This document shows, in pieces, positions 12,999 to 22,602 of a DNA stretch of 64,000 nt. Position 1 is the first letter of the stretch; each line of letters starts with the position of its first letter. Under the pieces are notes generated by a model, which saw only the letters and a program-made list of their open reading frames with translations, was not told where the DNA came from and ran no database searches. Origin of the DNA: Sutcliffiella horikoshii (GTDB lineage Bacteria; Bacillota; Bacilli; Bacillales; Bacillaceae_I); assembly GCF_021991925.1 (NCBI RefSeq), contig NZ_RXZI01000002.1, positions 372,001 through 436,000 of the forward strand, in the 5' to 3' direction. Both the position numbers and the translations under genes were made by a program.

Positions 12999-13343
12999 TT
13001 ACCGGCGATCTTCTTTTTTCAACTTAACCTCTTTAACAGCCTCACTCTTCGAATAAAAACTAATTGTAACCTCCACTCCGAACTCAGCATTCCCCTCTTT
13101 TAGCCACAACTTGAATTTTTCCGTTGTTAATACTGGACCTTCCTGTCTACCTACATGAAGATAATCGACTATATCCGCTTTAGGATAGGCTTCCTTTGTC
13201 CGTTTCATCGCGAGTTGGCCCCATTTTGCATAGCTTGGTGTTTGTTCCCTTGATTCTTGTATGGCTTCTATAAATGGTGCTGGTTGAAATCCCAATAGCA
13301 GTAGACATGCTATACATGAAAATAGTGTACTTTTCCTCATCAT
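12999..13343 (-). CDS. DUF3889 secreted protein, YqzG-like
   Basis: ATG behind GGAGGGATTATG on the minus strand. 114 residues: a signal peptide (RKSTLFSCIACLLLLGF) and then the DUF3889 domain, with YAKWGQLAMKRTKEAYPKADIVDYLHVGR and the closing FGVEVTISFYSKSEAVKEV. This matches the small YqzG-type exported proteins of Bacillus, whose function is unknown. It lies between the terC promoter and a divergent lipoprotein gene. Confidence 0.8.
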   Translation of the reverse strand: MMRKSTLFSCIACLLLLGFQPAPFIEAIQESREQTPSYAKWGQLAMKRTKEAYPKADIVDYLHVGRQEGPVLTTEKFKLWLKEGNAEFGVEVTISFYSKSEAVKEVKLKKEDRR

Positions 13344-13539
13344 AATCCCTCCAATTATTATGTATAATGCCCATTTGTTGTGGGATTAGTTTGTAAAAGA
13401 GAGTATGTTTGGAAAAATAAGGATAGAGAGAGGTTCTGAAGAAAATAGTAGGGTAGGAGGCAAGCAGTATTTTAATATGTTTTTATGAAGGTTGGGGTGG
13501 GGCGCGACGCCAACACCAATGATACAAGGAGGGGAAGCT

Positions 13540-14217
13540 ATGCGACATTCATCTTTCGTGTTAATCCTGTTTGGTATTTTATTCCTTACTGCTTGTGGAT
13601 CTCAAGCAGTGGAATATGAAGAGAGCACTTACTCACATTTTGAAGATAATAAAATGATCGGAAATGTATGGGATGTTAGTACGGGTAGAGTTGAGGTTGA
13701 CATTTCCGAATGGGAAAAACGAGATAGGAAAGGGCCAAATGGAACAGATGAGGGTTACTTATACATCGCTAAGGTGGGGGAAGAAACGACAATTAAGCAT
13801 GAGGACGGAACCGAGGCATCTATTGAAGACCTAAAGAGGGGGCAAAAAGTATTGGTGACCCCACCTAGGGGAGGGAGCTTTGAAGGTACACCAGAAGAGA
13901 TTATCCTTTTAGAGATGACCTACGAAGAAAAATATGCAAGGCTGTTATCACATGTGGACGGGTATAATCTAGTTGTTATGTATGAAGAAGGTTCTACCTT
14001 ACCTGCAGAGTTGCAAGAGAGTCTTTATGAAGAAATCCTGGATATCACGGATGAAGAAGTGGTTGCTACTTGGAGGCCTTACGATGAGGAATATGTGGTG
14101 GATTACAAAGAAGAACTTGGGATTCCCGAATTTCCGATTATGTTGGTCTTTGATAAAGAGAAATTGGTCTATAAGACGAATGATGTGGAGGAATTGTATG
14201 AGTTTTTTGAGTATTGA
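13540..14217 (+). CDS. Putative lipoprotein
   Basis: ATG 13540 follows ACAAGGAGGGGAAGCT; a longer frame from 13492 lacks a ribosome site. 225 residues with a lipobox LFLTACGS (Cys20). Residues 35-115 look like a small beta-barrel domain of the DUF3221 kind (GNVWDVSTGRVEVDI ... DLKRGQKVLVTPP). The C-terminal 90 residues resemble no family I can name; FPIMLVFDKEKLVYKTNDVEEL is a little like the end of a thioredoxin fold. Surface location is inferred from the lipobox. Confidence 0.7.
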   Translation: MRHSSFVLILFGILFLTACGSQAVEYEESTYSHFEDNKMIGNVWDVSTGRVEVDISEWEKRDRKGPNGTDEGYLYIAKVGEETTIKHEDGTEASIEDLKRGQKVLVTPPRGGSFEGTPEEIILLEMTYEEKYARLLSHVDGYNLVVMYEEGSTLPAELQESLYEEILDITDEEVVATWRPYDEEYVVDYKEELGIPEFPIMLVFDKEKLVYKTNDVEELYEFFEY

Positions 14218-14273
14218 CTTATAGATTTTTGGAGTGATTTTTAGGCTATTATTTTTTTAAGATAGAAATTTTC

Positions 14274-14289
14274 AATCAAACGTTTGATT
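14274..14289. promoter_or_regulatory. Isolated 16-bp palindrome
   Basis: AATCAAAC-GTTTGATT is a perfect palindrome of TetR-operator type with no adjacent regulator gene. A degenerate relative (ACAAACGTTCGATT) lies at about 57716. Confidence 0.4.
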
Positions 14290-14440
14290 AAATGAATTTT
14301 TGGTGGCTATGTATTAGGGATGTGAGGACAGTGCCAAGTATCGACTAATCTCGAATGGTTTATCGAAATAACTTCAGTTGAGCAGAGAGGTTACCTTGCA
14401 GGGGTGGCCACTATTACACCGAGTTAGATTAGTGAAGTGA

Positions 14441-14524
14441 ATTAGTCAATAAAGTGGATGAATTATTCAATAAAATGGCGAAAGTATACAATAAAACCTC
14501 CTAATTATACAATAAACTCGTTCA
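14441..14524. repeat. Four tandem 21-bp imperfect repeats
   Basis: Units start at 14441, 14462, 14483 and 14504, each built round ATTATWCAATAAA with a variable 8-base tail. The exact 21-base phasing equals two DNA helix turns. Confidence 0.6.
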
Positions 14525-14619
14525 AATTAACGACAATCCATATATTTACATAAATCTCGCTATATTCTCAATCAAGTGATCTTCCTGTTTTGATTACGGG
14601 TATGCCTCTGCGGTCCAAC

Positions 14620-15546
14620 CTACTCCCATGATACCGTTGGTTCCAACACCGTCAACGTATTATTCGTCGTATTCAGATTGACGCTGGCGCCAATTGGGAT
14701 GGCCGCTTTATATCTGCCGTGTCCGGTGGCGAGGTTGATCATCAGTGGTTTATTAAAAGGAACAAGAAAGTAATTGACTAGGTCTGAGTATGTAGTGTTG
14801 TAGGAAGCGGGACAATCCGTGCATTCACCCATGATGATGCCGATACAATCGTTGAATTTTCCTGCCATGGACAGCTGGGTAAGGAAGCGGAAAATCATCG
14901 TAGCAGGTGCATGGACTTCTTCAAGGAATAAAATTTTCCCTTTCGTATCAATTTCATAGGGAGTGCCAAGGGTATTCACGATGGAGGTCAGATTGCCTCC
15001 AACGATGGGACCCGTCACATTTCCAGGCGTCACACTCATCAGCGTCATTTCTGGTGGATTTTGAATAGTGCGTGGTGATGTGAACGTGGAGGTGGCTGCG
15101 AAAAATTGATTAAAATTATAAGCAGGCGTTTCCGCTCGAAAATCAATTAGCATCAAGCTATGAAAGGTAGTTAGATCACTGAATTGATAGAGGCTATTCA
15201 ACAGGACCGTGTTGTCGCTGTATCCTGAAATGAGCTTAGGATTCTCCTTGATCACATTAAAATCTAGAAAAGGAAGGATACCTTGCACTCCTGTCCCACC
15301 ACGTGTCGGTAGGATCATCTTCACATCAGGATTCTGGAACATATCCATAATATCCTCGGCCCTATTGTCAGCAGGGGCAGAAACAATCCCATCAATAGAA
15401 TACACATAATTGCCAAACACAACGTTAAACCCCATATTCCTCAAAAACTGCACCCTCGCATCTATAATCGCTGCATCTATGGGACTTCCTGGAGTAACCA
15501 ATCCAATCGTATCTCCACTTTGTAGAACAGGTGGTTTAATGGCCAT
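14620..15546 (-). CDS. LD-carboxypeptidase / MccF-like peptidase (S66)
   Basis: ATG behind TGAGGAGCGAGGATA. 308 residues with all S66 features: GDTIGLVTPGSP at the N-terminus, nucleophile Ser in ISGYSDNT, Glu in LFLEEVHAP and His in ATGHGRYKAAIPIG. Family members cleave LD-bonds in peptidoglycan recycling or inactivate microcin C-like peptides. No signal peptide is visible, so it acts in the cytoplasm. It is transcribed alone. Confidence 0.88.
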   Translation of the reverse strand: MAIKPPVLQSGDTIGLVTPGSPIDAAIIDARVQFLRNMGFNVVFGNYVYSIDGIVSAPADNRAEDIMDMFQNPDVKMILPTRGGTGVQGILPFLDFNVIKENPKLISGYSDNTVLLNSLYQFSDLTTFHSLMLIDFRAETPAYNFNQFFAATSTFTSPRTIQNPPEMTLMSVTPGNVTGPIVGGNLTSIVNTLGTPYEIDTKGKILFLEEVHAPATMIFRFLTQLSMAGKFNDCIGIIMGECTDCPASYNTTYSDLVNYFLVPFNKPLMINLATGHGRYKAAIPIGASVNLNTTNNTLTVLEPTVSWE

Positions 15547-15737
15547 TATCCTCGCTCCTCAAAATTCATCTTACTTCTATATATATGATGGGAATTATTT
15601 TTGAGAAGGGGAAGGGGGAAGCAACTTAAAGTAAGGCCCATATCAGTATAGTTTCACTTTTTACGAGCATATTAGTTAACGACCCAATGCACTCCTAAAG
15701 GGAGAAACATACTAATATATGCAAGGTGAATGATAAA

Positions 15738-17189
15738 ATGAAGCCCATCCATCCTAATCTCGAAGATACTATCAACAACCTTAAAACTTGTTTTCATCAT
15801 ACATCCTCTCTTTCCATAAGAAAGCTTCAAGCTGGTACCGAAAGTACTTTATATATGTCGCTTGTTTATATGGAAGGACTAGTGAATACAGATAAACTGG
15901 AGACTCATATAATTGAACCTCTGTTAGAATTAGATGATGAAATAGAGCGGGATGATTCCTTCATGGATAACGTTTCCCAAAGAATCATAAGAACAGCTGG
16001 TACTAACATAGCCAACACACTGGAAGAATTGATAGATGCTCTTCTTGATGGACACACCGTGTTATTAATCGACGGATATGCCAAGGGGATTATTGCTAAG
16101 ACGGTTCAGATGAAAGAAAGAAGTATAGAACAAGTAGTTAGTGAGCGTTCCCCAAGGGGCGGGATGGTAGGATTAACTGAAAAACTAGATACAAATATAG
16201 GGTTATTGCGTGGCATGTTAAAGACTTCAAGTTTTTGTACAGAATCCATGAATATCGGAACTATATCCAAAACTGCCATATCCCTACTATACATTCAAGG
16301 TGTCGTGGATCAAGATGTGTTATCCGAAGTTAAGCGGCGTATAGATAAACTGAAAGTTAACTATGTATTAGAGGCAAAGCTGATTGAAGAAGCTATGGAG
16401 AATCCATATAAAGATTTTTTATTTACTATGTCTGAAACCTCTGAACGACCTGATGTTATTACTTCCTCCTTATATGATGGAAAAGTAGTAGTGCTAGTTG
16501 ATGGGAATCCCTATGGAATCATCTTACCAGGCTTATTTATATCTGCCCTCCACGCACCAGATGAATATAATCAGAAACTGGGCCGTTTTAGCATTCGTTT
16601 TTTGAGGCTAATCAGCTTTATTATGACAATCTATATCCCGAGCGTTTATGTTGTCATGGAGAAATTCTATTCTGATAAGTTACCCAAAAATGTTGCGGAA
16701 ACTTTGTTTAAAGGGGATGAGCTGCTTTCCCCTTTTTGGAGTATGATTATTTTATTCTTTTTATTAATGGTTTTAGTCGATGCCATTTTCAGGATTCCTC
16801 AAAGTGCGATCATACTTGTTTCTTTGTTGGCTACCATCGCAATTGGAGAAACAGCAGTTTCTGCAAAAATAATACACCCGGTGAGCCTCATATTAGTGTC
16901 CATCACCTATTTAACAAGCCTTTTACTAGCATCGAAACAAATGGCAGCCCCTACAAATACACTGCGATTTGCATTTTTATGGATTGGAAATTATTTCGGA
17001 CTTCCTGGCATGCTTATTGGTACAACCATTTTGCTCATCTATATGGTTACACTTCGTTCTGTTGGAGTGCCGTATTTAGCCCCAATTATCCCCTTTCGAA
17101 TGGAACAGTTTAAGGATACATTCTTCAGAGGTAGATTAGAAAGGGTGAATAATAGTAAACATAGTTTTCCTAATGTTGACGGAAAGTAA
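15738..17189 (+). CDS. GerA-family spore germination protein, orphan and divergent
   Basis: ATG 15738 sits 8 bases after AAGGTGA; a GTG at 15726 overlaps that site. 483 residues: the GerA N-terminal domain (IRKLQAGTESTLYMSLVYMEGLVN, VLLIDGYAKGII, ERSPRGGMVGLTEKLDTNIGLLR) and then about five membrane helices from residue 285. The usual central block of GerAA proteins, REGVPFPxxxEALLME, is absent and replaced by a hydrophobic LSPFWSMIILFFLLMVLVDAIFRIP; the following IGETAVSAKIIHP is recognisable. No GerAB or GerAC partner lies nearby. It may be a non-canonical receptor subunit. Confidence 0.8.
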   Translation: MKPIHPNLEDTINNLKTCFHHTSSLSIRKLQAGTESTLYMSLVYMEGLVNTDKLETHIIEPLLELDDEIERDDSFMDNVSQRIIRTAGTNIANTLEELIDALLDGHTVLLIDGYAKGIIAKTVQMKERSIEQVVSERSPRGGMVGLTEKLDTNIGLLRGMLKTSSFCTESMNIGTISKTAISLLYIQGVVDQDVLSEVKRRIDKLKVNYVLEAKLIEEAMENPYKDFLFTMSETSERPDVITSSLYDGKVVVLVDGNPYGIILPGLFISALHAPDEYNQKLGRFSIRFLRLISFIMTIYIPSVYVVMEKFYSDKLPKNVAETLFKGDELLSPFWSMIILFFLLMVLVDAIFRIPQSAIILVSLLATIAIGETAVSAKIIHPVSLILVSITYLTSLLLASKQMAAPTNTLRFAFLWIGNYFGLPGMLIGTTILLIYMVTLRSVGVPYLAPIIPFRMEQFKDTFFRGRLERVNNSKHSFPNVDGK

Positions 17190-17271
17190 AGTGAGGGACG
17201 AGGGAGTAGATTACTCGTTTCTTTTATAATCTAAGAGTATAAGATTACTGCATCAGAATTAACACACACTT

Positions 17272-17300
17272 AAGCGCAAAGGAAATCTTCCTTTGCGCTT
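17272..17300. terminator. 13-bp hairpin at the gerA/Rhs boundary
   Basis: AAGCGCAAAGGAA and TTCCTTTGCGCTT pair perfectly around ATC. It lies 80 bases after the GerA-like stop and exactly where the Rhs remnant begins. Confidence 0.6.
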
Positions 17301-17340
17301 TAACATTATAAACTATACATACACTCAATTCTCAACCTGC

Positions 17341-19628
17341 CCAGCCGTTTTGACAAGCATTGAATATCGTTATGATGACATGGGACAAGTCACAGGTAAG
17401 GTATTTAAAAGCAAAGAAGGGTCAAATCCCGAAACAGTCAGAGAGACGACCTTGGTTTATGATGAACTGGGCCGACTTGTAAAAGAAACCGGATTGGCTG
17501 ATGGGTTAATTACAGAGAATCGCCATTTCTATGATGAAAATAATAACATCTTAAAGAAATGGATCTACGATCAAACAGTAAAAATTCCGTCTAATTTTGA
17601 CCCAGATGGGGACGGTATCTTCGACAGTGTTACCGTCTATCAATACGATAACAATAACCGTTTAATCAAGGAATCCATCTCTCATACAGGAACCGAAACA
17701 ATTAATGAATTCAACGACAGGAACGATTCAGAGACATTCAAGAACTTCCTGGGAGATACAGTCGTTTACTATGATGCCAATGAACGTGTCAAAGAAATAA
17801 CGACACCGAATTTCGACTCTTTCAATACGAGTATCAAGTAGATGATTCCATTACGAAAGTACTGGCACCAGGCGTGACAACCGCGCTGACATACAATGGG
17901 GATTCGAAAGTAGCAACATTAAAAGGGACCAACAACAGTGGCTCCCAGATAATCAACCTTGCATATCAGTACTCGCCAACAGAACAAATCACTCAGATAA
18001 CGGATGGCAACAAAGTCAGAAAATACACGTATACACCGTCCGGAAATTTGGAGACAGTGGAAGCAAACGGAAAGAGATACAAATACACCTATGACGGCAA
18101 CTCCAATGTCACCAAAGTAGACAATTTAACTACAGGAAAAACGAAGGAAACGTATACGTACACAACCGGAAACCGACTGCTTCAACAGAAAGTTTATAAT
18201 GAAAGCACGGGAGCGTTAGTTCGAACCAATAATTTCGAATACAACACAACAGGTGCCATTTCGAAAAAGACAACAATAGAAGGTAGCACCACGACCATCC
18301 AGACCTACGGCTACAATAATATGGATCAGCTGGTTGCCGTAAAGAAAACGGTTAATAACCAAGTAGTCGAGCATTTTGAGTATGAGTACGATCAAGATGG
18401 GAACCGCCTGGCAAAAATCAATATCCTGGCAAAGCAACATTTTCACTATCACCGCGATACGAATGGAGAGATTTTCTCCATCACAAAGGAAACAGGCGGC
18501 GAACCTGAAGGTGTGTCCAACTTCTACCGGGATGCAGATGGCAATTTATTAAGCATGCGCTATAATAATATTGTCTACTACTATCAATTCAATGCCCGCG
18601 GAGACGTCATCGCCCTGACCGATTCAGCCGGGAATATCGCGGCAACCTATGAATACGACGAATGGGGTAATGTCACTGCTATCACAGGCAACCAAGCCCT
18701 GGCCGATGCCAATCCATACCGATATGTCGGAAAATATGGGGTCCTTTATGATAAGGACATCAACCTATATCTCATGGGCTGGTAAGACTATGATCCTTCC
18801 ACCGGACGTTTCATCGTTCCGGATGAATACGAAGGAGAAGAGGACGAACCAACATCTCTGAACCGTTACCTATACGCCGATGCCGACCCAGTCAACAATA
18901 TCGACCCGGACGGTCATGCACCAAAATGGCTGCAAAAAGGCTGGAAGTCCACCAAGAAAATCGCCAAAAAAGGCCTGAAATTCGGTGTCTTGGACGACAT
19001 CAACACCCTGCGCAGCCCGAACTCCAAGTGGTATCATAAAGCAGGAGCTGCGGCTAGCCTTGCCTCCAATTTTGTGCCGGGAGCGGGAGTGGCTAAGCTT
19101 GGAGTAAAAGCTGTCGCAAAATACGGTGTGAAAAACATCCAAAAAGGAGCCAAAGGACTCAAGGCGAAGAAGTTTGTTGCTACTACGGTGAAGCAGAACC
19201 GCACGGTGAAGGCGAAGAAGCAAGCTGTGAAGGCTAAAACCAAACCGAAACCGGTACAGTCGGTAAGTAAGGGGAACAATAGGAAGAGTAATAATAGCAA
19301 GGGAAGTGTTTCTAAAAGGTGGAAAGTTGGTGATGATGTTTATAAACCAACATCTAAAGGTAAAGAGCCAGCATGGAACACTGTGAGATCAAGATATTGG
19401 AAAAATGAAGCGGCAAGTGCTAATGCAATAAAAAAATATGGTGCAGAAAACGTAGCAAGGATGAAAAAAGGGAATGCTCCGCAAAGATATAATCCTGATA
19501 AGGGTGGTATGGAATCAAAGGAATTGAGTCATGAACCTATTCCCAAAAGAGATGGCGGAAAAGATTTTGTTCCAAGGTGGCCACAAGACCATGCGAAAGT
19601 TGACCCGTTTAGAAGACCGGGCTATTAA
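17341..19628 (+). pseudogene. Rhs/YD-repeat protein remnant with SHH-like toxin tip (cassette 1)
   Basis: Only the 3' part of an Rhs core is present, with no signal peptide or N-terminal domains; similarity starts abruptly near SIEYRYDDMGQV (17355). A frameshift lies near 17815-17830, and an in-frame TAA at 18784 replaces the Arg codon of MGWRDYDPSTGRF as seen in sister cassettes. YD repeats (YEYDQDGNRL), the RGDV and YEYDEWGNV segments, the NIDPDGHAP site and the hydrophobic AGAAASLASNFVPGAG linker are all recognisable. After KPVQSVSKGNNRKSN an unrelated AT-rich tip begins, with RSRYWKNEAA, LSHEPIP and RWPQDHAKVDPFR, resembling the SHH-type HNH/EndoVII nuclease toxins. Confidence 0.85.
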
Positions 19629-19645
19629 GGGAGGGAACAAATACT

Positions 19646-20101
19646 ATGAGTTTAGGTGAGATGTTTATTAAAAATAAGGGGGAGGCATTAAATATCAATG
19701 GTAGCCAGGTAGTTATGTCAAAGAGGTTTGAGGTTAAACTAGGGCAAGATATCAAAATTGAATTTATTAGTTGTAGAAATGAATATAGACAAGGTATTGA
19801 ACTATCACTTGACAAAAGAAAAGGCTATATTGAGATTAATAGTCAAAGAATAAAATCACCTGTCTTTTGGCAAGATAGTGCTCCATCCAGCTTTATTATT
19901 AAATGTTTCCCTCATAATCAAGTAGGTCAATTGAATCTATGGAATATATGGGATTTTGATGGAGGGGTTGAAGCTTGGGTTGGAAATGCCGGAATAATAG
20001 TTGAGCAAGAAGATGACAATAACTTTCTGTTTCGATGTAGTAACGGTATTGGTGATATTGACTTTAACGACTTAGTTTTCAGACTTACAGTGATATATTA
20101 A
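19646..20101 (+). CDS. Putative immunity protein for cassette 1
   Basis: ATG 17 bases after the toxin stop, behind AAGGGAGGGAAC. 151 residues, no membrane segment, AT-rich. I do not recognise the family; it is beta-rich with WNIWDFDGGVEAWVG and a C-terminal GDIDFNDLVFRLTVIY. The position directly behind a nuclease toxin tip, and the hairpin spacer that follows, make immunity function likely. Confidence 0.65.
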   Translation: MSLGEMFIKNKGEALNINGSQVVMSKRFEVKLGQDIKIEFISCRNEYRQGIELSLDKRKGYIEINSQRIKSPVFWQDSAPSSFIIKCFPHNQVGQLNLWNIWDFDGGVEAWVGNAGIIVEQEDDNNFLFRCSNGIGDIDFNDLVFRLTVIY

Positions 20102-20191
20102 TTAAATTTTCTTTAGAAGCACGAGACTGCTGAAAAATGATTATTTAACTAATGGAAGATTAAAAAAATGTCTATATAATTCAAAATAATC

Positions 20192-20263
20192 AACCTTGGT
20201 TGGCTCAATGTTTTTCAAGGTTTTTTATGACTAGCTGGAAAGCAGGGGACGGTCCTCTGCTTC
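20192..20263 (+). terminator. Double hairpin spacer after immunity gene 1
   Basis: First stem AACCTTGG...CAAGGTTTTTT, second stem AGCAGGGGAC/GTCCTCTGCT followed by TCTTTTTATTTT. The same two-hairpin spacer, or its second half, closes nearly every cassette (near 22323, 23045, 24597, 26263, 28024, 30112). Confidence 0.7.
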
Positions 20264-20536
20264 TTTTTATTTTATTTCCTATATTCATGTCCAAAAATTC
20301 CCATATAAGACTAATAAACACGCTATAATAATATTACCTACTTTTATCAATTCAATGCCCGTGGAGACGTCATCGCCCTGACCGATTCAGCCGGGAATAT
20401 CGCAGCAACCTATGAATACGACGAATGGGGTAAAGTCACAAGCATCACTGGCAACCAAGCCCTGGCTGATGCCAATCCATACCGATATGTTGGGAAATAT
20501 GGGGTCCTTTATGACAAGGACATCAACCTATATCTC

Positions 20537-21391
20537 ATGGGCTGGAGAGACTACGATCCTTCCACCGGCCGTTTCATCGTTCCGGATGAATACGAAGGAG
20601 AAGAAGACGAACCAACATCTCTGAATCGTTACTTATATGCCGATGCGGATCCAGTCAACAATATCGACCCGGACGGGCATGCTCCAAAATGGTTGCAAAA
20701 AGGCTGGAAGTCCTCCAAGAAAATCGCCAAAAAAGGCCTGAAATTCGGTGTCCTGGACGACATCAACACCCTGCGCAGCCCGAACTCCAAGTGGTATCAT
20801 AAAGCGGGTGCTGCGGCTAGCCTTGCCTCCAACTTTGTGCCAGGAGCGGGAGTGGCGAAGTTTGGAGTGAAACTAGGAGCTAAAGCGATTTCCAAAGGTG
20901 CCAAGGGCTTAAAGGCGAAGAAATTCGTCGCAACAACCGTCAAGCAGAACCGTACGGTGAAGGTGAAGAAACAGGCCGTGATGGCTAAGGCGAAACCGAA
21001 GCCGTTGCAGTCGGTGAATAAAGGGAATACGAGGAAAAGTAATAATCATACCAAGGGAAAGGTAAATTTTTCCAAAAAACCATATAATAAAAGCAGACCT
21101 AGTTATGGAAAGGGTCAAGTTGAACAAGTTTGGGAGAGTGCTAAAGATCCTAAGAATGGAAAAGTCTATGATCCTTCAGGTGCGGAGATAATTTGGGATA
21201 AATCTAAGCCAAGGAACGGACAATGGGATATGGGCCATATACCAGGAGAAAAGTATTCTGAAGTTCATGAATTGTATATGAAAGGTATAATTTCAAAGAA
21301 AGAATTCTTAGAGTGGTACAGGAACCCTAAAAACTATAGACCAGAATTACCAAGTACTAACCGAGGTCATAAGTATGAAAAAAGGAGGTAA
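20537..21391 (+). CDS. Displaced Rhs C-terminal cassette 2 with GH-E nuclease toxin tip
   Basis: Rhs core homology resumes at 20321 (CGCTATAATAATATT) and runs in frame through MGWRDYDPSTGRFIVPDEYEG, but the first Met is at 20537 and no ribosome site precedes it, so this is probably a silent donor module. The linker is almost identical to cassette 1 up to NTRKSN. The tip then changes to a GH-E type HNH/EndoVII nuclease: GQWDMGHIPGEKYSEVH and RPELPSTNRGHKYE carry the family's Gly-His-Glu signature. The final codons contain the ribosome site of the ankyrin immunity gene. The tip is intact. Confidence 0.8.
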   Translation: MGWRDYDPSTGRFIVPDEYEGEEDEPTSLNRYLYADADPVNNIDPDGHAPKWLQKGWKSSKKIAKKGLKFGVLDDINTLRSPNSKWYHKAGAAASLASNFVPGAGVAKFGVKLGAKAISKGAKGLKAKKFVATTVKQNRTVKVKKQAVMAKAKPKPLQSVNKGNTRKSNNHTKGKVNFSKKPYNKSRPSYGKGQVEQVWESAKDPKNGKVYDPSGAEIIWDKSKPRNGQWDMGHIPGEKYSEVHELYMKGIISKKEFLEWYRNPKNYRPELPSTNRGHKYEKRR

Positions 21392-21398
21392 TAAAGTA

Positions 21399-21929
21399 AT
21401 GGATATAAATAAAGCTGATCTTTGGACTATTATAAAGTTCGGAAACTTTGAAGATTTTTTGGGGAAGTTAAAAAACGGAAATAAGTGTATTGAAGACGTA
21501 ATAAACTCTGTTGATATAAATGGAATTAGTTTACTTGAGAGATCATTAATTAGTAGAAAGTTTGATATTGCAAATTTCTTACTAGACAATAATGCAAAAG
21601 TTAATATCATTTCCAATGAAGGGTGTAATGAATTACATTATTTAGCAGCAAATATTAATTGTACAGGTGCTGTTGATTTGGCAAATAGGTTGGTTGAAAC
21701 GGGTGTTGACTTGAATTTGAAAGATGGTAAATTTTCTAATTCTGCAATAATGACTCTATGTCAAGAAGTATTAAAGGAACGTACAAAGGAAGGAAACGAA
21801 CTAATAATTAAATGTTTAGGAAAACGACCGAACATTAATGATTTAAATAGATATGGTTATTCATTAAAGCGAATAATTGAAGAACGTGGAACGGAGGATA
21901 TGAAAGAAGCGTTGGAGGCGATTAGTTGA
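21399..21929 (+). CDS. Ankyrin-repeat immunity protein, cassette 2
   Basis: ATG 21399 lies 8 bases after AAAGGAGGTAA, which is the end of the toxin gene. 176 residues with ankyrin-like helices (NGISLLERSLISRKFDIANFLLDN, NELHYLAANINCTGAVDLANRLVETGVDLNLKD). Ankyrin proteins are frequent partners of GH-E and related toxins. The role as immunity protein is inferred from position. Confidence 0.75.
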   Translation: MDINKADLWTIIKFGNFEDFLGKLKNGNKCIEDVINSVDINGISLLERSLISRKFDIANFLLDNNAKVNIISNEGCNELHYLAANINCTGAVDLANRLVETGVDLNLKDGKFSNSAIMTLCQEVLKERTKEGNELIIKCLGKRPNINDLNRYGYSLKRIIEERGTEDMKEALEAIS

Positions 21930-22246
21930 AAAAGAGTTTAGGGTTAGGAGGTAGCGTTGTATCCAAAAATATTCTCAAAAATCTAGGGGAATTGAAATGG
22001 TGTATTAAAGAAGAACCAATAAATGAGGTTGATAATGGGTGGAGATTCTTATCTGACATAGATACAGAAGAATTTCTTGCAGATGCATCGAATATGTCAA
22101 TTTGTGACTGGGGGACGATCCTTGAAATAGAACCTGCAATAATTAAGATTTTTGATATGCCGATTGGCACAGAGATTACTTTATTAACCGAAAATAATAA
22201 AAAGTATTTTGTTTATACTGAATCGGGAGAAAAGGTATTTTTCTAA
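21926..22246 (+). CDS. DUF2185 / Imm33-type immunity protein
   Basis: TTG start overlaps the previous stop by four bases (TTGA), so translation is coupled. 106 residues match the DUF2185 immunity family throughout: GGSVVSKNILKN, KWCIKEEPINEVDNGWRFLSD, ICDWGTILEIEPAI. It may protect against a tip no longer present, or be a second protector in cassette 2. Confidence 0.75.
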   Translation: MKKSLGLGGSVVSKNILKNLGELKWCIKEEPINEVDNGWRFLSDIDTEEFLADASNMSICDWGTILEIEPAIIKIFDMPIGTEITLLTENNKKYFVYTESGEKVFF

Positions 22247-22322
22247 GAAAGGATTATAAGTGTGAAGTACAGATTAATATTACTAGCATGAAGTTATAAT
22301 GAAATTAATCTGTATTGCATGA

Positions 22323-22350
22323 AGCGGGGGACGCTCCCCTGCTTTTTTCT
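22323..22350 (+). terminator. Hairpin spacer of cassette 2
   Basis: AGCGGGGGACGCTCCCCTGCT followed by TTTTTTC; same class as the spacer at 20236. Confidence 0.6.
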
Positions 22351-22417
22351 ATTTATCTCAATTATTTTTATAGCAGTAAAAACATCTGATCAATTTATAA
22401 ACCAAAATCAAACAATT

Positions 22418-22508
22418 GCTATAATAAAATTGTTTACTATTATCAATTCAATGCCCGTGGAGACGTCATCTCCCTCATCGATTCAGCCGGAAATATCACG
22501 GCAACCCA
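22418..22508 (+). pseudogene. Rhs junction scar (cassette 3)
   Basis: About 90 bases of Rhs core from GCTATAATAA to the segment for SAGNITAT, after which homology stops. The linker and toxin tip are gone; only an immunity-like gene follows. Confidence 0.75.
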
Positions 22509-22602
22509 GGTATGAAAAAATAAAAGGGAGGTATCTCAAATAGATATCACTACCAGTAATATATATAGTGAAGTAAATAGTTATTTCTCTGTAAGTCATA
22601 AA

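Noticed and set aside
16736-17113. 125-codon frame inside the GerA-like gene
   Set aside because: Same strand but another frame of a membrane-helix coding region; composition is that of a shadow.
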